Numbered from the stretch's first letter, positions 17,777 through 27,678 are shown. The stretch: DNA of 57,063 nucleotides from Anaerolineae bacterium (GCA_013360465.1 JABWBO010000019.1:1-57063), one strand, 5' to 3'. Notes: generated from the sequence alone by a model not told the origin. Made by a program: numbers and translations.

Positions 17777-18475
17777 CACCCAGGGCACGAAGGTGAAAGG
17801 CAGCCCCAGGATCGTCTTGAACACCTGCCAGTGTACCGCGACCACTTCGCGGGCGAGGCTGTAAGCGTGATCGAACAGCCGGGGGAGAGCGCTCGCCGGC
17901 ACGGTGTAGGCTTCGACACCCTGCTCGGCGAATATCCAGCGGGCGCGCAGCAGATGATAGCCGTCGCTGACTACCAGCGCCGAAAGCCACCCCTGCGACT
18001 CCATGATCTCACGGCTGTAGACGGCATTTTCTTCGGTGGATCGGCTGTGTTCTTCCAGGAAGATGGCATCTTCCGGCACGCCGTTGGCGATCAGCACCTC
18101 GGCGCAGCCTTCGGCTTCGGAGCGGTCGGTATAGCGGGGGATGCCGCCGGCGCAGAGGAGGCGATCCGCGTAACCGGCATGGTAGAGAGCAGCGGCGGCT
18201 TCAGAGCGGCGGGTGAGGGCAGGTCCGGGTCTGCCGGAGCGGATCATGCCCGCGCCCAGCACGATGATCACGTCGGCGTCGCGGGCGTGGCTGACCGTCC
18301 CATAGCCGAGGACTACCAGGGCGATCACGACGCCGGCGATCAGCCAGACCAGCAGCGCGAAGATCAGGAGTCGCAGGAAGTCACGCCGCCGCGACGGCTG
18401 ACCTGTCGCTTTTCCGCGCCCCCCGGCTTCGGGTGAAACAGGGGGGCGTCGGGCGTCTCGTTTTCGCTTCAGCAC
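17774..18475 (-). CDS. YdcF/SanA-like DUF218 membrane protein
   Basis: 233 residues. A basic cytoplasmic N-terminus, one TM helix at about 33-57 (LLIFALLVWLIAGVVIALVV), then the DUF218 fold: DVIIVLGAGM, GRPGPALTRRSEAAAALYHAG, LLCAGG, EEHSRSTEENAVYS and VVSDGYHLLRARWIF. Relatives such as SanA affect envelope integrity; the enzymatic activity is unknown. The start overlaps the nrdJ end by 7 bases, so it is probably co-transcribed after nrdJ. Confidence 0.85.
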   Translation of the reverse strand: MLKRKRDARRPPVSPEAGGRGKATGQPSRRRDFLRLLIFALLVWLIAGVVIALVVLGYGTVSHARDADVIIVLGAGMIRSGRPGPALTRRSEAAAALYHAGYADRLLCAGGIPRYTDRSEAEGCAEVLIANGVPEDAIFLEEHSRSTEENAVYSREIMESQGWLSALVVSDGYHLLRARWIFAEQGVEAYTVPASALPRLFDHAYSLAREVVAVHWQVFKTILGLPFTFVPWV

Positions 18476-21400
18476 TCGCTGTAACCGCAGCGGATGCAGG
18501 TCTTGCAGCCTTCCGCGCGCAGCAGCGACACATTATGGCAGCTTGGACACATCTCCGCGCCGTCGATCTTGCCATTGTGCGCGTCCGCCAGCACCTCGGC
18601 TTTGGATTTGCGCGCTGCCGGGGCGGAATGCCCGTTGCGGGCAGCAGGAGCCGGCGGGTCCAGCTCCGGCGCGGGCGGCGCGGACGCTTCTTCTTCGGGC
18701 GGCGCATCAAACTGCGACTGGAAGAGGCTCAGTTGAAGCGCCTTATCTTCCGGGAAATAGTGATTCAGCAGCGCCGCCGCCACCGCATCGGGCAGCGACA
18801 TGATGCGGTTCGGTCCGAACCCGACCGAGCGCGAGCCGCCGATGCCCTGAAGCTGATCGACCACCAGCTTGAGCATCTGCATACGGTTTTCCGGGGCGGT
18901 GGTGCGCAGCTGCAGCGAGATCATGCGCCCCAAGCCCTCGGCGTCCGCCTGCAGGTCGCTGCCCGCCTTGCCCGGCGCGACGATGAAGACTTCAAACGGA
19001 TAGCCGTTCTCATCGCTGTTCATGGTGATGTACGCCGTGCCATACGGCGTCTTGGTATTGATGGTCACGCCGCGCAGCATGTTCGGGCGCGGGTAGACGC
19101 GGTACGGCGTGGCAACCTGCGCCACCGGGGCGGTCTCCGCCGCTTGGTCCGTCGTTTCGTCCTGCTCCTCTTCCTTCAAGATCAGGACCTGCTCGCTGCG
19201 GCTGCCATCGCGGTAGATCGTCCCCCCCTTGCAGCCGAGTTCGTACATGTATTCGTACAGCTGGCGAGTCTGTTCGACGGTGTAGCTGTTGGGCACGTTC
19301 GCCGTCTTGCTGATCGAGCTGTCCACCCAGCGCTGGATCGCCGCCTGCACGCGGACGTGTTCTTCCGGGGTTAGCTCCATCGCCGTGACGAAGTAGTCGG
19401 GCAGTTCCGTCGCGCCGGGGTTGGCATCATACCAATCCTGGACGATGCGGGCGTTCTCTTCGTGCATCCCCAGGCGGCTGCGGCGGTAGTATTTCCAGGA
19501 GAAGAACGGCTCGATGCCGGTGGAAGTATTCACCATCGTTCCGATCGTTCCGTTTGGTGCCTGGGTGAGGAGCGTCACATTGCGGATTCCATGCTTGCGC
19601 ACCTTCTCGCGAATGTCGCTGGGCATCGTCTCCATGAAGCCGCTTTGCAGGAATTTCTCGGCGTCGAACTGGAGGAACGCGCCGCGCTCCTGCGCCAGTT
19701 CGACCGAGGTCTCATAGCTGGCACGCGCGATGAAGGCGTAGAGCTTGTCGATGAAGTTCAGCGACTCTGCGCTCCCATAGCGGATGCCCAGCTTGATCAT
19801 CAGCTCCGCCAAGCCCATGTTGTTCAGCCCAACACGGCGCTCGCTCTTCTGCTGCTGCTCGTTCTCCTCGAAGAAGTACAGTGTCGAGTCGATGACGTTG
19901 TCGAGGAAGCGGGTGGCGTAGCGCACGCAGGTATCGAGCATCTTCCAATCGACGTCGCTGCGTTCCGCGTCGTAGAACTGCGCCAGGTTGATCGCGCCGA
20001 GGTTGCACACGCCGAAAGCCGGCAAGCCCTGCTCGCCGCACGGATTCGTGCTGATGATCGGCGCGAAATAGTGACTGTTGCTCATCTTGTTGTAGCGCTC
20101 GCGGAAGAACACCCCCGGTTCGGCGCTCGCCCAGGCGCTCTCGATGATGCGGTTCCACAGATCGCGCGCCCGGATGGTGCGGTAGTGGAGAGTGCTGTGC
20201 CCGGCAGCCTGCCAGGCTTCCAGGTCGCCATCCCAGGCATCGTCGTATGCCGGATCGCTGGTATCCGGGAACATCAGATCCCAGTCGCCATCCGCCTTGA
20301 CGGCGTCCATGAAGCGGTCGCTGACGCCGACGCTGATGTTGGCGTTGGTGATCTTGCCGGCTTCGCGCTTACTGTTGATGAATTCCTCGACATCCGGGTG
20401 CCAGTCGTTGAGGATGAGCATCAGCGCCCCGCGCCGGCTGCCGCCCTGCTCGATCAAGCCGGTGACGAAGCTGTAGAGCGCGCCCCACGAGACCGAGCCG
20501 CTGGAACGTCCGTTGACGCCCTTGACGTAGGCGTGACGCGGGCGCAGCGACGAGATGTTGATGCCAACGCCGCCGCCGCGCGACATGATCTCGGTCATCT
20601 GGGAGAGGGTCTTGATGATCCCCCCGCGCGAATCATTAGGAGAGGCGATGACATAGCAGTTGGACACCACCACCCCTGCTGAAACGAAGGAATGATCCTC
20701 ACCGACTTCGATATCCATGACGATGCCGCTGTAGTCTTCTGCGGCAATTTGCTCGATTCGAAGCCAGCGCTGCCCCTCATGTTCGATGTACAGCTTATAC
20801 GGAGTGCCTGCGACAGGCGGAGACGGCTTATCGAAGAATGCCATGAACAGCGGTCCACATTCGCTGGCGAAGGCGCTGACGCGATAGGCAGGCACGCGCC
20901 CCAGCCGGTGAGTGTTCTCCTTGATGGAGAACAGATAGCCCAGCCGCAGCAGCAGGCGGTGAACCTGCGCCGCCAGAGTGCGGTTCGACAGAACGATGCC
21001 GATCTGGTCGCCAGAGACATAGCCATCGGCGCTGAACAACCCTCGCAGCAGCGCCGTCGTCAGATGTGCAGGCAGGTGCATGAGTTCGGGGGGTATCCGC
21101 TTTCCATAGCTGTAAGCCCCCAGAAGTGCCTTGAAGAACTGACCGATGGGCATCGAATGGACCCAGAGATCGTACCAGCGCTCGGTGCTGCTGAGCTTTA
21201 GCGCCGGAGTAATGCCGAACTTCGCTTCGATAATGCCGGCGACGTACTCTGCTTCCGCTTTTTCGTCCAGCGCGAAGACGATCTTGATGCCCGACGGGAT
21301 GTCAGACTTGGTGCGATGGGTGACGCAGCCATCGCCCAACCAGCGTCCCAGCAGGTAGCAGAGGTCTTCATCGACCTCCAGCCGATCGGTGAGATCAAAG

Positions 21401-22320
21401 TGGGTTCCCCACTCCTTGACATATCCATGAGCGCCGCGTGTGGTTGGCTTGTGCAGCTTTCCATCGGTGGCGGTGTAGCCTTCGAGATAGTCCGAAATGC
21501 GCAGCGATTCAGGAGGGCATTCCTCCGCATCGTAGCCCACTGCCAGGTAGTCGCCGGGGTGAAGCTCGCGAGCGGGAATCCACTCAGGCTGGTGCGCCAG
21601 GCGAAGTCCCTCCGTCGCGGGCTTCTTGTTCACCCATTCCGCGCGGATCGCGTAGACCTTGTGTTCCCCGGTGACTCGCAGCGCATCATAGCCGATCTTC
21701 TTCACCTGAATGATGTAGACGGGTTCCTCGGTCTCGCGCTCGAATTTCGCCGTCACCGGGCGCAGGCGGTTCCTGTGCGTCACCACCAGATCGCCTACTT
21801 TGACTTCAGCAATCGGCTTGTAGCCGTCGCCTGTCAGGATTTCCTGTTCCGGCGGCATGCAGTTGTAAAACGTGAGTTCTTGATCTGTGCCGGCTGCCGC
21901 CAGGATGCGCCCGGCGGGCACGAACTTGAAATCGTCCAACAGCCAGCGGAAACGCTTCTCCCACTCTTTGCGCAGGCGGGCATTCTTTTCGACCGACGCG
22001 ATGCCCCGCGCCACCCGGTTCATCATCTGCCCCGGCTCAGTCTCCAGCGGTTTATCGACATGTTCGACATCCCGCTCGACATGTTCGCCATCCAGCAGCG
22101 CGATCTGAACCTTCGGCAGATCAATCGCCGTCACCCGCCCGATCTCGCGCTGACCGGTCTTGCTATCCACCACCACGATCACCAGATCGCCGACCGCCAG
22201 CGTCTCGCGCGTCATATCTTTCTGGGCGTAGCGGTCGAGGAAAATCTTGAAACCCAACTCATTCAGGGCGTTCTTGTCGGTCGTCGGCGTCTTACCCGTT
22301 TTTGTCTGCACCATTGGCAC
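18469..22320 (-). CDS. nrdJ: Class II (B12-dependent) ribonucleotide reductase with intein
   Basis: Reduces ribonucleotides to deoxyribonucleotides using adenosylcobalamin. The precursor has 1283 residues; removing the 401-residue intein leaves 882, normal for this class. Extein signs: FVPAGRILAAAGT, the redox Cys in NCYVIASP, SRGGGVGINISSLRP, the catalytic block STNPCGEQGLPAFGVCNLG, TQAPNGTIG, and a C-terminal zinc-ribbon CPSCHN to CIRCGYSEC. The first codon is GTG at 22320; ATG at 22314 is equally plausible. No cobalamin-riboswitch or NrdR-box pattern was recognised upstream. Because the intein sits directly before the redox cysteine, the enzyme needs splicing to be active. Confidence 0.96.
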   Translation of the reverse strand: MPMVQTKTGKTPTTDKNALNELGFKIFLDRYAQKDMTRETLAVGDLVIVVVDSKTGQREIGRVTAIDLPKVQIALLDGEHVERDVEHVDKPLETEPGQMMNRVARGIASVEKNARLRKEWEKRFRWLLDDFKFVPAGRILAAAGTDQELTFYNCMPPEQEILTGDGYKPIAEVKVGDLVVTHRNRLRPVTAKFERETEEPVYIIQVKKIGYDALRVTGEHKVYAIRAEWVNKKPATEGLRLAHQPEWIPARELHPGDYLAVGYDAEECPPESLRISDYLEGYTATDGKLHKPTTRGAHGYVKEWGTHFDLTDRLEVDEDLCYLLGRWLGDGCVTHRTKSDIPSGIKIVFALDEKAEAEYVAGIIEAKFGITPALKLSSTERWYDLWVHSMPIGQFFKALLGAYSYGKRIPPELMHLPAHLTTALLRGLFSADGYVSGDQIGIVLSNRTLAAQVHRLLLRLGYLFSIKENTHRLGRVPAYRVSAFASECGPLFMAFFDKPSPPVAGTPYKLYIEHEGQRWLRIEQIAAEDYSGIVMDIEVGEDHSFVSAGVVVSNCYVIASPNDSRGGIIKTLSQMTEIMSRGGGVGINISSLRPRHAYVKGVNGRSSGSVSWGALYSFVTGLIEQGGSRRGALMLILNDWHPDVEEFINSKREAGKITNANISVGVSDRFMDAVKADGDWDLMFPDTSDPAYDDAWDGDLEAWQAAGHSTLHYRTIRARDLWNRIIESAWASAEPGVFFRERYNKMSNSHYFAPIISTNPCGEQGLPAFGVCNLGAINLAQFYDAERSDVDWKMLDTCVRYATRFLDNVIDSTLYFFEENEQQQKSERRVGLNNMGLAELMIKLGIRYGSAESLNFIDKLYAFIARASYETSVELAQERGAFLQFDAEKFLQSGFMETMPSDIREKVRKHGIRNVTLLTQAPNGTIGTMVNTSTGIEPFFSWKYYRRSRLGMHEENARIVQDWYDANPGATELPDYFVTAMELTPEEHVRVQAAIQRWVDSSISKTANVPNSYTVEQTRQLYEYMYELGCKGGTIYRDGSRSEQVLILKEEEQDETTDQAAETAPVAQVATPYRVYPRPNMLRGVTINTKTPYGTAYITMNSDENGYPFEVFIVAPGKAGSDLQADAEGLGRMISLQLRTTAPENRMQMLKLVVDQLQGIGGSRSVGFGPNRIMSLPDAVAAALLNHYFPEDKALQLSLFQSQFDAPPEEEASAPPAPELDPPAPAARNGHSAPAARKSKAEVLADAHNGKIDGAEMCPSCHNVSLLRAEGCKTCIRCGYSEC
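20659..21861 (-). other. Intein in nrdJ with LAGLIDADG homing endonuclease
   Basis: Residues 154-554 of the precursor, in frame. It starts with Cys (CMPPEQEILTGDGYKPI, block A), block B carries TGEHKVYAI, and it ends with VMDIEVGEDHSFVSAGVVVSN (blocks F and G). The last residue is Asn and the next extein residue is Cys, as needed for class 1 splicing. The penultimate residue is Ser instead of the common His, which can slow Asn cyclisation but is tolerated in some inteins. Two dodecapeptide motifs (LLGRWLGDG and LLRGLFSADG) mark a DOD homing endonuclease. The insertion point is between the Asn and Cys of the conserved FYNCYVI. Confidence 0.95.
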
Positions 22321-22666
22321 ATTATCCCTGTATCAAACCGCCTACAGAACAACAGCCCCGGCATCAAGCGACGACAAAACAGACGCGCTGAACAGTAGCA
22401 AGGAGGATGATCCAGCCGCCAAACGAGGTGTCAGTTGTCGTGTTATGCCAGGAATTCTAACTTTATAGGGTCGGTTGATCGCTCAACTTTCCCCGTCTTG
22501 AAGGACTTTACGAATACGCCAAATTTAGCATAAATGTGCCAGCAAGTCCACTAGATTACCGCATGGGTTTGGTTAGAATGAGGTTTCACTTTGTAACGTA
22601 TTTCCCACCATTACCCACGAATCCCGCAGTATTACAACGCGCCAGATAGCGCGCCATCTGGCGGAC
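22321..22666. other. Non-coding gap upstream of nrdJ
   Basis: Together with the terminator that follows, about 390 bases separate ftsZ from nrdJ. No protein frame is convincing. Seen: an inverted repeat (CGCCAGAT at 22640-22647 against ATCTGGCG at 22656-22663), and an AT-richer stretch around 22440-22620 with a small inverted repeat (GTTGA/TCAAC near 22472-22488) beside a TATAAA-like box. This is the likely nrdJ promoter region, but no hexamer pair has good spacing. Confidence 0.5.
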
Positions 22667-22693
22667 GAGGAAGCGGCGGAAAACCGCCTCCTC
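22667..22693 (-). terminator. Hairpin after ftsZ
   Basis: GGCGG-AAAA-CCGCC stem-loop extended by GAGGA/TCCTC, 18 bases past the ftsZ stop. There is no U tract, so termination is inferred from position and stem strength. The 22640-22663 hairpin follows it. Confidence 0.5.
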
Positions 22694-22710
22694 TCCCCCT
22701 GATTGCATCT

Positions 22711-23934
22711 TTATTTGCGTTTCCGCAGGAACGTCGGAATGTCGATATTGTCTTCATCGTAGACCCGCGCGCTGAAGCTGTCCGGTTGGGACTGCTGCGG
22801 ACGCTGCTGAGGCGCCGGCGGAGGGGGTTCTGGCGGAGCAGCGGGGCGCTCCTGCGGCGGAGTCTGCGGGACAGGCGGCGCATACTGCTGCATCGGACGC
22901 GGCGGCGGCGGCGTCTGACGGCTGGGAGCAGGCTGCGTCCGCAGGATAGGCTGCTGCTGTTCCAGGCGGCGCCCGACGCGCGAGCTGTGTTCAAAGCCGG
23001 TGGCGATGACCGTGATGCGCACTTCGTCGCCCAGGTTCTCGTCGATCTGCGCGCCGAAGATCAGGTTGACCTCAGGATGCGCGCTTTCCTTGATGATGGC
23101 AGCCGCTTCGTTGACCTCGAACAGGCTGAGGTCCTTGCCGCCGGTGATATTGAACAGGATGCCGCGCGCGCCGTCGATGGTGACATCCAGCAGGGCGCTG
23201 CTGATCGCCGCCTCGGCTGCCTTGCGGGCGCGCTCGTCGCCATTTGCCCGCCCCACCGCCATGAGCGCCGCGCCGCCTTCCGACATAATCGTGCGCACAT
23301 CGGCGAAGTCCAGGTTGATCAGCGCAGGGACGGTGATCAGCTCGCTGATGCCCTGGATGCCCTGGCGCAGCACGTCGTCGGCGAGCGAGAATGCCTGCTG
23401 AAGGGTGGCATTTTTGCTGGCGATCTGAAGCAGGCGGTCGTTCGGGATGACGATCAGCGTATCCACCTGCGCCTTGAGCGCCTCGATGCCCGCTTCCGCC
23501 GACTGCGCGCGCTTCGAGCCCTCAAACGAGAATGGACGGGTGACGACGCCGATGGTCAGCGCGCCCAGCTCCTTGGCGATCTGCGCGACAATCGGCGAGG
23601 CTCCGGTGCCGGTCCCGCCGCCCATGCCGCAGGCGATGAAGACCATATCCGCCCCGCGCAGCACTTCCAGGAGTTCCTCCTGGCTTTCCTCGGCAGCCTT
23701 CTTGCCGATTTCCGGGTTGCCGCCCGCACCCAGACCGCGCGTGAGCTTGTCGCCGATGCGCACCCGCAGCTTGGAATGCGAAAGCTGGAGCGCCTGGTTA
23801 TCGGTATTGACGGTGATGAACTCGACACCGCCCAACCCTTCCTGGATCATCCGATTAACGGCGTTTCCCCCCGCGCCGCCCACACCGACCACTTTGATCT
23901 GTGCGAAATTCTCGCCCGGCGTAAGCATATCCAT
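22711..23934 (-). CDS. ftsZ: Cell division GTPase FtsZ
   Basis: Tubulin-like GTPase that forms the division ring. 407 residues: [15 protein letters not shown] at the N-terminus, the tubulin signature GGGTGTG at residues 105-111, TVDTDNQ-equivalent TVNTDNQ, T7-loop region [12 protein letters not shown] Pro/Gln-rich linker of about 70 residues (330-395) is followed by the C-terminal peptide [10 protein letters not shown] that binds FtsA. Strong ribosome site GGGGAAGGG. Its own promoter lies in the 137-base gap after ftsA. Confidence 0.98.
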   Translation of the reverse strand: MDMLTPGENFAQIKVVGVGGAGGNAVNRMIQEGLGGVEFITVNTDNQALQLSHSKLRVRIGDKLTRGLGAGGNPEIGKKAAEESQEELLEVLRGADMVFIACGMGGGTGTGASPIVAQIAKELGALTIGVVTRPFSFEGSKRAQSAEAGIEALKAQVDTLIVIPNDRLLQIASKNATLQQAFSLADDVLRQGIQGISELITVPALINLDFADVRTIMSEGGAALMAVGRANGDERARKAAEAAISSALLDVTIDGARGILFNITGGKDLSLFEVNEAAAIIKESAHPEVNLIFGAQIDENLGDEVRITVIATGFEHSSRVGRRLEQQQPILRTQPAPSRQTPPPPRPMQQYAPPVPQTPPQERPAAPPEPPPPAPQQRPQQSQPDSFSARVYDEDNIDIPTFLRKRK

Positions 23935-23996
23935 ACAAAACCCTTCCCCACATCAAAAGTGTGCGAGCGATCACTCTGATTCTATGAATGGATCAT

Positions 23997-24024
23997 ATTG
24001 TAGCGATTGTGTAACAGCACGCAA
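23997..24024 (-). promoter_or_regulatory. Promoter upstream of ftsZ
   Basis: Minus-strand TTGCGT (24024-24019) and TACAAT (24002-23997) separated by 16 bases, giving a leader of about 55-60 bases before the ftsZ start. This allows ftsZ expression independent of ftsQ-ftsA. Confidence 0.5.
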
Positions 24025-24071
24025 ATCAGGATTATCGTCCCATAGCCAGCCCGAAAACGCGCCATCATCCC

Positions 24072-25310
24072 TCATTTTTCGTCGTCTGGAAGCAGACGCT
24101 TGAAGAACCCGCTGATCAGACTGCCGATGCGCAGCGGCATACCGTTGCTAGCGCTGCCGACGGCGATCGGAGCGCTGTCCATCTGCAAGCCGAGCCGCAG
24201 CAAGCCGACGCTGGTGCTGTAGGCGGGACTGCGCAGCGCGTCCGCCATGCCGGTGAGCTGCTCCGGCTTGGCGATCCGCACCGGGCAGTCCAGGATGTCC
24301 GCCGCCAGATCGCGAATCCCCGGCAGCAGGGCACAGCCGCCGGTCAGGACGACGCCCGCCCGCAGCAGCCCGGCATAGCCGCTGCGCTTCATCTCCGCCT
24401 GAACCATCTCGAAGATCTCGGAAGCGCGCGCCTCCGTGACCATCGCCAGCTCGCTCAGTTTGTACTCGGTCGGCAGCCCTTCGCCGAACGGCTGCACCAT
24501 GAAGGTCTCGTACTGGCTGACGATCTTCTCCTGGGCGCTGCTGTGCCGCAGCTTGACCTCTTCAGCCACTTCATAAGGGGCGTGCATCCAGTGGGTGATG
24601 TCGTTGGTGATCAGGTCGCCGCCAATCGCCAGCACCGCCGAATGCCAGACCGTGCCTTCGATGAAGATGGCGATATCCGTCGTGCCGCCGCCGATGTCCA
24701 CCAGCACCACGCCCATCTCGCGCTCCTGCGGCGTCAGCACGGCATCGCCGCTCGCCAGCGGGTTCAGGATGAAGCGGTCGGGGATCACCCCGGCGGCGCG
24801 CACCGCCTGTTCCAGGTTGGCGAGGCTCGTCGAAGCGGCGGTGATGATATGGACTTCGACCTCCAGGCGGAAGCCGTGCATGCCGATCGGGCTGCGGACG
24901 TTGTGATGATCGTCCAGGGCGTAGGTGCGCGGGATGACGTGCAGCACCTCGCGGTTATGCGGGATGGCGATGCTGCGCGCCTGTTCCAGCGCCTTATCCA
25001 GGTCCTCGTCGCGGACGCTGCGCGTCCCCGGAAGGCTGACCGTCCCCCGGCTGTTCATCGAGGCGATATGATTGCCCGCCACACTGACGAACGCCTGCTT
25101 GATCTCGTAACCGCTGGCGCGTTCGGCTTTGTGTACGGAGGCGGCGATGGACTGCGTCAGCGCGTTGATGTCGCTGACGATGCCTTTGCGCATGCCCCGG
25201 CTCGGATCAATTCCGACGCCGACGACGAAGATGTCGTCCGCGCGCACCTCGCCCACTATCGTGCAAACCTTCGTCGTTCCCACATCGATGCCGACGACCA
25301 GATCATTCAT
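24072..25310 (-). CDS. ftsA: Cell division protein FtsA
   Basis: Actin-like membrane tether for FtsZ, about 412 residues from the start at 25310 (MNDLVVGIDVGTTKVCTIVGEV). An ATG 16 codons upstream would overlap ftsQ and adds a non-conserved Arg-rich lead. It shows the phosphate-1 loop, the SHS2 insert (NALTQSIAASVHKAE), phosphate-2 VVLVDIGGGTTDIAIF and adenosine motif VVLTGGCALLPGI. The C-terminal amphipathic helix SLISGFFKRLLP is the membrane anchor. It lies directly before ftsZ and 10 bases after ftsQ. Confidence 0.96.
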   Translation of the reverse strand: MNDLVVGIDVGTTKVCTIVGEVRADDIFVVGVGIDPSRGMRKGIVSDINALTQSIAASVHKAERASGYEIKQAFVSVAGNHIASMNSRGTVSLPGTRSVRDEDLDKALEQARSIAIPHNREVLHVIPRTYALDDHHNVRSPIGMHGFRLEVEVHIITAASTSLANLEQAVRAAGVIPDRFILNPLASGDAVLTPQEREMGVVLVDIGGGTTDIAIFIEGTVWHSAVLAIGGDLITNDITHWMHAPYEVAEEVKLRHSSAQEKIVSQYETFMVQPFGEGLPTEYKLSELAMVTEARASEIFEMVQAEMKRSGYAGLLRAGVVLTGGCALLPGIRDLAADILDCPVRIAKPEQLTGMADALRSPAYSTSVGLLRLGLQMDSAPIAVGSASNGMPLRIGSLISGFFKRLLPDDEK

Positions 25311-25320
25311 GACGTTTTTG

Positions 25321-26184
25321 TTATTGTCCTCTTCGCAGCGTCGCCACATGCGGCGCATCGGGGTTGACCAGGCTGACTTCGAAGGCGCGAATGCCCCGCG
25401 CGTTCAGATCGGCAGCGATGGACTCCAGGATGCGCAGTTTTTCCGCCATGCCTGTCCCCGTCCCCAGCCAAACCAGCCAGCCACGCGAATCATTGTATCC
25501 CAGACCCCGATCGGGATGGTAGCGGAGCGTTATCCCCGTCGGCAGGAGAGTCTGAAGCTGAAGCGCGCCGGCGACGGTCTCTACCGTCACCTCCGCCTCG
25601 ACCGGCGATGTCAGCACCGCGTCCGCCTGCACACGCACCAGTTCCGGGCGATCTTCGCGCTGGCGCATTACCCGACCATTGACATCGATCCAGACCGCCT
25701 GCCCTCCCTGCTCCCACACCAGCGCCGGCTCACGCTCGGCGATCAGGATGGTCAGCAGTTCCGGGGGTCCGCCCACGATGATCTGCGCATCGGCGATGGT
25801 CGGACTGTTGAGCAGATCGCGCCGAACCGCCGCCGGGTCAATCCAGAAGGCATGAAGCCCGACCACGTTGGTCAGCGCGTAAATCTCATTCGCCGTCATG
25901 TAGCGCAGCCCGCCAACCGTGATGCTGTGGATGTAGAAGTCATCGCTGGCGAAGGCGAAGACGAGTATGCCGCTCAGAGCGATCACCAGCAGCGCGCTGA
26001 AGCCCCTCGCCTTCAGGCGTGCGCCGCCGCGCACCGCCTGCTGCACAGGGGTGCGTTCCGGCTTCTCTGCGCCTGGCTGCCAGATCGCAGGGGTGCGCTG
26101 GCGGGTGACCCGGCGTTCGTCACGCGATTTCGTCGTCATGGGGGGCTGTGTCGTCAACTGGGCGAATCGGTCAGTATCCCACAT
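25321..26184 (-). CDS. ftsQ: FtsQ/DivIB-like POTRA division protein
   Basis: 287 residues from 26184; a start at 26139 (MTTKSRDE) is also possible. Basic cytoplasmic N-terminus, one TM helix at about 62-80 (ALLVIALSGILVFAFA), then a POTRA domain (IHSITVGGLRYMTANEIYALTNVVGLHAFWID) and an FtsQ domain (LTILIAEREPALVWEQGGQAVWIDVNGRVM). Position immediately before ftsA-ftsZ confirms the role: linking the Z-ring to septal peptidoglycan synthases as part of FtsQLB. Confidence 0.92.
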   Translation of the reverse strand: MWDTDRFAQLTTQPPMTTKSRDERRVTRQRTPAIWQPGAEKPERTPVQQAVRGGARLKARGFSALLVIALSGILVFAFASDDFYIHSITVGGLRYMTANEIYALTNVVGLHAFWIDPAAVRRDLLNSPTIADAQIIVGGPPELLTILIAEREPALVWEQGGQAVWIDVNGRVMRQREDRPELVRVQADAVLTSPVEAEVTVETVAGALQLQTLLPTGITLRYHPDRGLGYNDSRGWLVWLGTGTGMAEKLRILESIAADLNARGIRAFEVSLVNPDAPHVATLRRGQ

Positions 26185-26274
26185 TTTATCACACGTTGTT
26201 CGTCAGCGCTTGACCCCGCTGGCGCGCCATCTGGTCCCCGATTCTTAGCCGGCGCTCAGCAAAGATCAGGTACA

Positions 26275-27678
26275 ATGCATGATCAAGATCGACTAGTTTT
26301 TCCAGGTGCAATGGACGCCATTGGCTTAGAAATCTTTCTGATCCTCCTCCTCACCCTGGCGAACGGTTTTTTCGCCGCTGCCGAAATCAGCATCGTCTCG
26401 TCAAAACGCGGACGTCTAGAAGCTCTGGCGGAAGAGGGCAGCGACGCCGCGCGGACGGCGCTCGCCCTTTCCGAATCGCCCGACCGCTTCCTGGCGACGG
26501 TGCAGGTCGGCATCACCCTGATCGGCACGTTCAGCGCAGCATTCGGCGGGGCACGGCTCTCCGCTGAGCTGGCGAAGCTCCTGCGGACTATCCCCGCCCT
26601 GGCGGAGGCTGCCGACACCCTGGCGCTCCTGCTGGTGGTCCTGGTGATCACCTACCTGTCGCTGGTCCTGGGCGAACTTGCCCCCAAGCGACTGGCGCTG
26701 CGCCGCGCCGAACAGATGGCGGTCCTTGCCGCGCCGATCATGCGCCGTATCGAGATCATCGCCCGCCCGGCGATCTGGCTGCTGACGGTTTCCGTCGCCA
26801 GCGTCGTGCGCCTATTCGGCAAGGACGACGACGCCGCCAATCTAGTCACCATCGACGATATCGTCTACATGGTGCGCGAGGGGCGCGAGACCGGCACGGT
26901 CGAACATGCCGAAGCGGAGATGATCACCCGTGTCTTCGAGATCACCGATCTGCCGATCCGGGCGATCATGACGCCACGGCCGGATATGCAGTCCATCCCG
27001 GTCAGCGCGACATTCGTCGAAGCCGCCGAAGCGATTCGCGCCACCGGCTTCACCCGGCTGCCGGTCTACGAAGGCAGCCCGGAGAACTTCGTCGGCGTCC
27101 TGAACGCCAAAGACCTCATCGCCGCCTTCGACACGGCAGGCGCGTTCAGCCTGCGGAAAGCCATGCGCCCGCCGGTCTTCGTGGTGGAATCCGCGCCGAT
27201 CAGCGAAGTCCTCAGCCAGTTCCGCCGTGACGGCACGCATATCGGGCTGGTGATCGGCGAGTACGGCGAGGTCAGCGGGCTGGTCACCCTGGAGGATATG
27301 CTGGAAGAACTCGTCGGCGAAATCCGCGACGAACACGACGAAGCATCAGAAGAAGCGTTCGTGCAGCGGGCAGACGGAAGCTGGCTGATCTCCGGCATGC
27401 AGCCCTACGAGCGAGTCGTCGAGCGTGTCGGGCTGCCCACGCCGGATGAGGACCATCCGCAGCGCTTCGTCACGCTGGCGGGGCTGATCCTGGACCGTCT
27501 GAGCCGCATCCCGAAGGTGGGCGATCTGGTGATCGAAGGCGAGTTCACGCTAGAAGTCGTCGATATGGATGAGCGGCGCGTGGACAAGGTGCTGATCAAC
27601 CGCCGTCCACCCCCACCCGCCGATGAAACCGGCGCGTGCCCGTCGGAGGACTCTTCTCCCAACCGCGAGGCGTCATAG
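26275..27678 (+). CDS. CNNM/CorC-HlyC family membrane protein
   Basis: About 467 residues (455 if ATG 26311 is used, which has a better spaced CAGG and follows a TACAAT box at 26271). DUF21 (CNNM) membrane domain with about four helices (IGLEIFLILLLTLANGFFAAAEIS first), then two CBS domains around IMTPRPDMQSIP and MRPPVFVVESAPI, then the CorC_HlyC domain (EEAFVQRADGSWLISGM). The family is linked to Mg2+ or other divalent cation export. It lies on the opposite strand between ftsQ and murB and so interrupts the dcw cluster. Confidence 0.92.
   Translation: MHDQDRLVFPGAMDAIGLEIFLILLLTLANGFFAAAEISIVSSKRGRLEALAEEGSDAARTALALSESPDRFLATVQVGITLIGTFSAAFGGARLSAELAKLLRTIPALAEAADTLALLLVVLVITYLSLVLGELAPKRLALRRAEQMAVLAAPIMRRIEIIARPAIWLLTVSVASVVRLFGKDDDAANLVTIDDIVYMVREGRETGTVEHAEAEMITRVFEITDLPIRAIMTPRPDMQSIPVSATFVEAAEAIRATGFTRLPVYEGSPENFVGVLNAKDLIAAFDTAGAFSLRKAMRPPVFVVESAPISEVLSQFRRDGTHIGLVIGEYGEVSGLVTLEDMLEELVGEIRDEHDEASEEAFVQRADGSWLISGMQPYERVVERVGLPTPDEDHPQRFVTLAGLILDRLSRIPKVGDLVIEGEFTLEVVDMDERRVDKVLINRRPPPPADETGACPSEDSSPNREAS

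Noticed and set aside
17547-17990. Upstream 148-codon extension of the alpha-2-macroglobulin frame
   Set aside because: It precedes a clear signal peptide, ribosome site and promoter, and overlaps the YdcF-like gene.
22321-22600. Cobalamin riboswitch or NrdR boxes before nrdJ
   Set aside because: Expected for a B12-dependent enzyme but neither the B12-box sequence nor the NrdR palindrome could be found.
25129-26274. Long N-terminal extension of the CorC-like frame
   Set aside because: Antisense to ftsA and ftsQ; the conserved protein begins at 26275 or 26311.
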